Shown here one piece after another: positions 7,029 through 10,160 of a stretch of DNA of 10,160 bases. This stretch comes from Bacteroidales bacterium UBA6408 (GTDB lineage Bacteria; Bacteroidota; Bacteroidia; Bacteroidales; UBA932), in the NCBI GenBank assembly GCA_002439805.1, contig DJPQ01000090.1, positions 8,301 to 18,460 on the forward strand, written 5' to 3'. The stretch's first letter is position 1, and each line of letters begins with the position of its first letter. A model generated the notes under the pieces. The model saw only the letters and a program-made list of their open reading frames with translations, did not search any database and was not told where the DNA came from. Made by a program: the position numbers and the translations under genes.

Positions 7029-8567
7029 ATGACACAAGACGAACTTTTCAAGGCTTTGGTCGCTCACTGCAAGGAATACGGATTCATATTCCCGTCGAGC
7101 GAGATTTATGACGGACTCGCGGCTGTTTATGACTATGGCCAGCTCGGAGTTGAGTTGAAGAATAACATCAAGCAGTACTGGTGGTATGCGATGACCCGCC
7201 TGAACGAGAACATCGTGGGCATCGACTCCTGCATATTCATGCACCCGAAGATTTGGGAGGCATCCGGTCATGTCGGGGCGTTCAATGACCCGCTCATCGA
7301 CAACAAGGACTCCAAGAAGCGCTACAGGGCGGACGTTCTCATCGAGGACTACATCGCCAAGCTTGAGGAGAAGAACAGCAAGGAGGTCGAGAAGGCGCGC
7401 AAGAAGTTCGGAGAGGCCTTCGACGAGGCGAAGTTCCGCGAGACCAACCCTAACGTGCTGAGGAACACGGCGAAGATTGACCAGACCCGCAAAAGGATGT
7501 CGGACGCGCTGAATGCCAACGACTTGGCGGCGCTTCGTCAGATTATCATCGACTGCGAGATTGTCTGCCCGATTTCCGGGACGAAGAACTGGACGGACGT
7601 GCGTCAGTTCAACCTGATGTTCTCCACGCAGCTCGGCAACACGTCCGACAGCACGAATGTGATTTACCTTCGTCCGGAGACTGCCCAGGGCATTTTCGTG
7701 AACTACCTCAACGTGCAGAAGTCCGGCCGCATGAAGCTTCCTTTCGGCATAGCGCAGATTGGCAAGGCGTTCAGGAACGAGATTGTGGCGCGTCAGTTCA
7801 TCTTCAGGATGAGGGAGTTCGAGCAGATGGAGATGCAGTTCTTCATCAAGCCGGGCACTGAGCTCGACTGGTTCGCGAAATGGAAGGAACGCCGTCTGGC
7901 ATGGCACAAGGCGCTCGGAATGGGCGCGGAGAACTACCGTTTCCACGATCACGAGAAGCTCGCGCACTACGCCAACGCCGCCACCGACATCGAGTTCAAC
8001 TTCCCGTTCGGCTTCAAGGAGCTTGAGGGCATCCATTCCCGCACCGACTTCGACCTCGGAAACCACCAGAAGTTCTCCGGAAAGAAGATTCAGTATTTCG
8101 ACCCGGAGACTGGCGAAAGCTTCACTCCGTACGTCGTCGAGACATCCATCGGAGTTGACCGTATGGTGCTTGCCGTGCTTTCTCACTCTTTCCATGAGGA
8201 GAAGCTTGAGAACGGCGAGACCCGCGTTGTGCTTTCGATTCCGCCGGCGCTCGCCCCTGTGAAGGTAGCCGTGCTCCCGCTCATCAAGAAGGACGGACTT
8301 CCTGAACTTGCCCAGAAGATTATGGACGAGCTCAAGTACGACTACAACTGCCAGTACGACGAAAAGGACTCCATCGGAAAGCGCTACCGCCGTCAGGACG
8401 CGATAGGAACCCCGTTCTGCGTCACGGTCGATCACGACTCCCTGAACGACGGCTGCGTCACAATCCGCCACCGCGACACGATGGCCCAGCAGAGGGTCAG
8501 GATTGAAGACCTCCCGTCCATCATCGACAAGGAAGTCAACATCAAGACGATTCTCCGGAAGCTTTAA
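7029..8567 (+). CDS. glyQS: Glycine--tRNA ligase, single-chain class II type
   Basis: This cytoplasmic enzyme activates glycine with ATP and charges tRNA-Gly; it is essential in translation. At 512 residues it matches the homodimeric alpha2 form found in Bacteroidetes, archaea and eukaryotes, not the two-subunit glyQ/glyS form. Visible class II elements are YGQLGVELKNNIKQYWW near the N-terminus, RPETAQGIFVNYLNV (from 215), motif 2 in GKAFRNEI (245-252) followed by FRMREFEQMEMQFF, and motif 3 SIGVDRM (374-379 region). The C-terminal anticodon-binding domain starts near IPPALAPVKVAVLPL and ends with a typical GTPFCVTVD, VTIRHRDTM and QRVRIEDL. The start is well set by the promoter box 26 bp upstream and the family's usual N-terminus. 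Nothing is missing. The stop codon lies in the loop of a perfect 10-bp inverted repeat. Confidence 0.98.
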   Translation: MTQDELFKALVAHCKEYGFIFPSSEIYDGLAAVYDYGQLGVELKNNIKQYWWYAMTRLNENIVGIDSCIFMHPKIWEASGHVGAFNDPLIDNKDSKKRYRADVLIEDYIAKLEEKNSKEVEKARKKFGEAFDEAKFRETNPNVLRNTAKIDQTRKRMSDALNANDLAALRQIIIDCEIVCPISGTKNWTDVRQFNLMFSTQLGNTSDSTNVIYLRPETAQGIFVNYLNVQKSGRMKLPFGIAQIGKAFRNEIVARQFIFRMREFEQMEMQFFIKPGTELDWFAKWKERRLAWHKALGMGAENYRFHDHEKLAHYANAATDIEFNFPFGFKELEGIHSRTDFDLGNHQKFSGKKIQYFDPETGESFTPYVVETSIGVDRMVLAVLSHSFHEEKLENGETRVVLSIPPALAPVKVAVLPLIKKDGLPELAQKIMDELKYDYNCQYDEKDSIGKRYRRQDAIGTPFCVTVDHDSLNDGCVTIRHRDTMAQQRVRIEDLPSIIDKEVNIKTILRKL

Positions 8568-8577
8568 AAGCTTCCGG
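8555..8577 (+). repeat. Perfect 10-bp inverted repeat with the glyQS stop codon as its loop
   Basis: CCGGAAGCTT (8555-8564) pairs exactly with AAGCTTCCGG (8568-8577). The three-base centre, 8565-8567, is the TAA stop of glyQS. No T-run follows, so it is not a standard terminator. It could protect the 3' end of the transcript or affect termination of translation. Confidence 0.7.
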
Positions 8578-8580
8578 CAG

Positions 8581-8618
8581 CCGACGCTTTCCCGACCGTT
8601 CAGTCAGAAAGCCGTCGG
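8581..8618 (+). repeat. Imperfect 11-bp hairpin downstream of glyQS
   Basis: CCGACGCTTTC (8581-8591) pairs with GAAAG (8607-8611) and CGTCGG (8613-8618), with C8612 bulged. The loop is 15 nt. It is the second of three inverted repeats in a row after glyQS. Confidence 0.55.
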
Positions 8619-8627
8619 ATATGGTTT

Positions 8628-8670
8628 GCCTTATCCCGCATTATGACAGGCATGCGGGATAAGGCTTTTT
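8628..8670 (+). terminator. Strong intrinsic terminator of glyQS
   Basis: GCCTTATCCCGCAT (8628-8641) pairs perfectly with ATGCGGGATAAGGC (8652-8665) around a 10-nt loop, directly followed by TTTTT. It lies about 60 bp after the stop codon and ends the glyQS transcript before the ATPase gene. Confidence 0.88.
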
Positions 8671-8686
8671 CATACAAGTATTGCCT

Positions 8687-8735
8687 TAATCGACGAAATT
8701 ACCCCGAAGCGATGCTCCTAATCGACGAAATTACC
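8687..8735. repeat. Two direct 17-bp repeats upstream of the ATPase gene
   Basis: TAATCGACGAAATTACC occurs at 8687-8703 and again at 8719-8735, a period of 32 bp or about three helical turns. The second copy runs directly into a TACATTTG promoter-like box. The identical sequence and helical spacing suggest a two-site operator for a dimeric or cooperative regulator. A relic of a mobile or repeated promoter cassette is the other option. Confidence 0.75.
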
Positions 8736-8757
8736 TACATTTGTGAAAACAATGTAG
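8735..8757 (+). promoter_or_regulatory. Possible upstream promoter box within a small inverted repeat
   Basis: TACATTTG (8736-8743) fits TAnnTTTG, but only a weak -33 candidate lies upstream. The same bases form one arm of an inverted repeat: CTACATT (8735-8741) pairs with AATGTAG (8751-8757), and GT/AC closes a GAAA loop after one bulged T. Confidence 0.4.
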
Positions 8758-8786
8758 CCTTAATAGAAAAGGCAAATCCCAAAGGT

Positions 8787-8835
8787 GTTTTTCGTAAAAA
8801 ACATTTTTAGGGCATTTTTGTTTTTTGTAAAAAAC
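8787..8835. repeat. Two similar T/A palindromes 33 bp apart at the ATPase promoter
   Basis: GTTTTTCGTAAAAAAC (8787-8802) and GTTTTTTGTAAAAAAC (8820-8835) differ at one base. Each is a near-palindrome. The second lies between the -33 and -7 elements of the ATPase promoter, where a bound repressor would block RNA polymerase. Confidence 0.6.
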
Positions 8836-8847
8836 ACTTTATATTTG
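8817..8847 (+). promoter_or_regulatory. Promoter of the ATPase gene
   Basis: TTTG (8817-8820), 19 bp, then TATATTTG (8840-8847) matches the Bacteroidetes consensus fully. The ATG follows 21 bp later. Confidence 0.75.
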
Positions 8848-8868
8848 TAACTGTTAAATCAACGGCAA

Positions 8869-10077
8869 ATGGACAGATTATTTCAGCGGCATGATGACTA
8901 TCTCAGAGTCACCCCTACGGACTATATCCGTGATTTTATGAAACAAGTCTGCTGGGACAGCCGGCTGGTCTGTATAAAGGGACCAAAGGGTGTGGGAAAA
9001 TCCACTTTGCTCAGACAGCGCATCAAACTCAATTATGCGGAAGAAGACAGGCATGTTCTGTATTGTTCCGCCGATTCCGGGTACTTCTCAAATCATACCC
9101 TTCTGGACACGGCAGAAGACTTTGTGAAAATCGGAGGCACGCACCTGTTCATTGATGAGGTACACAAATATGAGAAATGGAGCATAGAGATAAAGGAGAT
9201 ATATGACCTGTATCCTCAGCTTCATGTCGTGCTGAGCGGAAGCTCTCTTCTTGCGCTGAAAAGCGGCCTCGCCGACCTTTCGCGCAGGATGCTGCAATAT
9301 GATATGCCGGGACTCTCCTTCCGCGAATACCTGCGTCTCGAAAAGGGCATAAACCTGTCCCCCGTAAGGCTTCAGGAACTTCTGGGCAATCCCTGCGAAT
9401 TTTGCCTTAATGTGAGAAAACTGTGCAGCAGTCCCCTTGAACATTTTTCCGGATATCTTCAGAAAGGCTATTATCCGTTTTATTTCGAAGACAAGGTAGC
9501 ATACGCGCCGAGAGTGGAAAATGTCGTGAACTACACCATCGACAACGAGCTGACCTCACAATGCGGAGTGGATGTCGCGAACACCCGTAAAATAAAGGCT
9601 CTGATGCAAATCATTTCCGGCATGGTTCCTTTCGAGGTGGACATTGCAAAGATGGCGCGCAGTCTCGAACTCCAGAGACTCACGCTTCTGCAATACCTTA
9701 AGCATCTTGAGGACGCGCATCTGATAAGACGTCTGTTTGCAAATCTCATTACGACACGTGATTTGCAGAAACCGGACAAGATACTGCTGGACAACCCGAA
9801 CCTGCTGTACGCCCTATGTCCCGATATTCCCGAAATCGGAACTGTCAGGGAGACTTTCTTCTGCAATCAGCTTGCCTCCGCAGGCCATGTGATAGAATAT
9901 GGAGGAATGAAGAGCGCCGACTTCAGAATTGACGGGAAATATGTGATAGAAGTCGGTGGGAAAGATAAAGGATATTCACAGTTTGACAATGAGGAAAACG
10001 GCTATATCGCCGCCGACGGCATTGACACAGCCATTTTCCGCAAGATTCCCCTCTGGGCATTTGGTTTTCTGTATTGA
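8869..10077 (+). CDS. AAA_14/DUF4143-type ATPase
   Basis: This is a cytoplasmic P-loop ATPase of 402 residues in a family that is abundant in Bacteroidales but has no settled function. Walker A is GPKGVGKST at 38-46 and Walker B is HLFIDEVH at 92-99. The sensor-like strand VVLSGSS sits at 120-126, followed by the DLSRR arginine pair at 136-140 and the family's LSFREYL. The middle contains a winged-helix-like segment (VDIAKMARSLELQRLTLLQYLKHLEDAHLIRRL). The C-terminus carries the DUF4143-type, nuclease-like pattern SADFRIDGKYVIEVGGKDKG, with D351, E361 and K365, and ends in the typical IPLWAFGFLY. It is complete, stands alone between a terminator and a new promoter, and appears more AT-rich than its neighbours, which might mean transfer. 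Toxin-antitoxin, defence or mobile-element roles have been suggested for such ATPases, but nothing here proves one. Confidence 0.9.
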   Translation: MDRLFQRHDDYLRVTPTDYIRDFMKQVCWDSRLVCIKGPKGVGKSTLLRQRIKLNYAEEDRHVLYCSADSGYFSNHTLLDTAEDFVKIGGTHLFIDEVHKYEKWSIEIKEIYDLYPQLHVVLSGSSLLALKSGLADLSRRMLQYDMPGLSFREYLRLEKGINLSPVRLQELLGNPCEFCLNVRKLCSSPLEHFSGYLQKGYYPFYFEDKVAYAPRVENVVNYTIDNELTSQCGVDVANTRKIKALMQIISGMVPFEVDIAKMARSLELQRLTLLQYLKHLEDAHLIRRLFANLITTRDLQKPDKILLDNPNLLYALCPDIPEIGTVRETFFCNQLASAGHVIEYGGMKSADFRIDGKYVIEVGGKDKGYSQFDNEENGYIAADGIDTAIFRKIPLWAFGFLY

Positions 10078-10090
10078 GAAACCACCGCAG

Positions 10091-10121
10091 TTTGCGGCGT
10101 TGAATAAAAGCAGTATATTTG
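10091..10121 (+). promoter_or_regulatory. Promoter for a gene beyond the right edge
   Basis: TTTG (10091-10094), 19 bp, then TATATTTG (10114-10121) gives the same boxes and spacing as the ATPase promoter. It starts 13 bp after the ATPase stop codon. A short hairpin (CCGCA 10085-10089 with TGCGG 10093-10097) overlaps the -33 element. Confidence 0.65.
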
Positions 10122-10155
10122 CGTGTAATAATATAAAGCGTTGTATAAAAGGCTT

Positions 10156-10160
10156 ATGAA
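10156..10160 (+). CDS. Probable start of a further gene, cut by the window edge
   Basis: An ATG at 10156-10158 lies 35 bp after a consensus promoter box, followed by AA. Only five bases are visible, so nothing can be said of the product, and the true start might lie further right. Confidence 0.3.

Larger units (their letters stand above)
8671..8868. promoter_or_regulatory. Repeat-dense intergenic region upstream of the ATPase gene
   Basis: Together with the three hairpins before it, this completes a 301-bp stretch without a gene. It holds two direct repeats about 32 bp apart, a possible first promoter inside a small inverted repeat, two palindromes 33 bp apart, and a strong second promoter (separate entries). 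I see no small ORF with a credible start here. Confidence 0.6.

Noticed and set aside
7023..8471. Long minus-strand open frame of about 482 codons opposite glyQS
   Set aside because: It lies wholly within the conserved glycyl-tRNA synthetase gene, its sequence resembles no known family, and strong codon bias of the real gene explains the open antisense frame.
1..10160. CRISPR arrays, tRNA genes or insertion sequences
   Set aside because: No regularly spaced repeat series, tRNA cloverleaf, transposase or terminal repeats of an element were seen. The repeats before the ATPase come only in pairs.

Overview
The window looks like a chromosomal segment of a gut-type Bacteroidales bacterium with a moderately high GC content, possibly Rikenellaceae/Alistipes-like. 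That placement is an inference from three things: promoters of the Bacteroidetes form (TTTG, about 19-21 nt, TAnnTTTG), short lipoprotein signal peptides followed by charged residues after the lipid-anchor cysteine, and the set of gene families present. No rRNA, tRNA, CRISPR array or insertion sequence is visible.

Layout from left to right. (1) A TolC-family outer-membrane efflux protein on the minus strand, running off the left edge. (2) A divergently transcribed AraC-family regulator; the gap between them holds a perfect 12-bp inverted repeat that brackets the regulator's -10-like box. (3) A three-gene plus-strand operon of lipoproteins (2590-6958). The first is a large protein of about five Fn3-like units, the second a DUF1566-like lipoprotein, and the third an Fn3 lipoprotein that shares the same helix-inserted Fn3-like unit. 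The first gene is out of frame as written: a run of ten C residues lies just after the lipid-anchor cysteine and separates the signal peptide from the body. (4) glyQS, the single-chain class II glycyl-tRNA synthetase, with its own promoter and three successive inverted repeats at its end, the last a strong intrinsic terminator. (5) A repeat-rich 301-bp gap. (6) An AAA_14/DUF4143-type ATPase with its own promoter. (7) A good promoter and a probable start codon for a further gene cut by the right edge.

The regulator and the TolC protein probably belong to one efflux unit, since an AraC-type gene divergent from a TolC/RND operon is a common arrangement. The lipoprotein operon probably makes surface-exposed, protein- or glycan-facing proteins. 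The most interesting signals are the C10 tract (candidate on/off phase variation of a surface lipoprotein), two separate 12-bp inverted repeats that each span a promoter (candidate invertible promoters or looping operators), and the stacked repeats in front of the ATPase.
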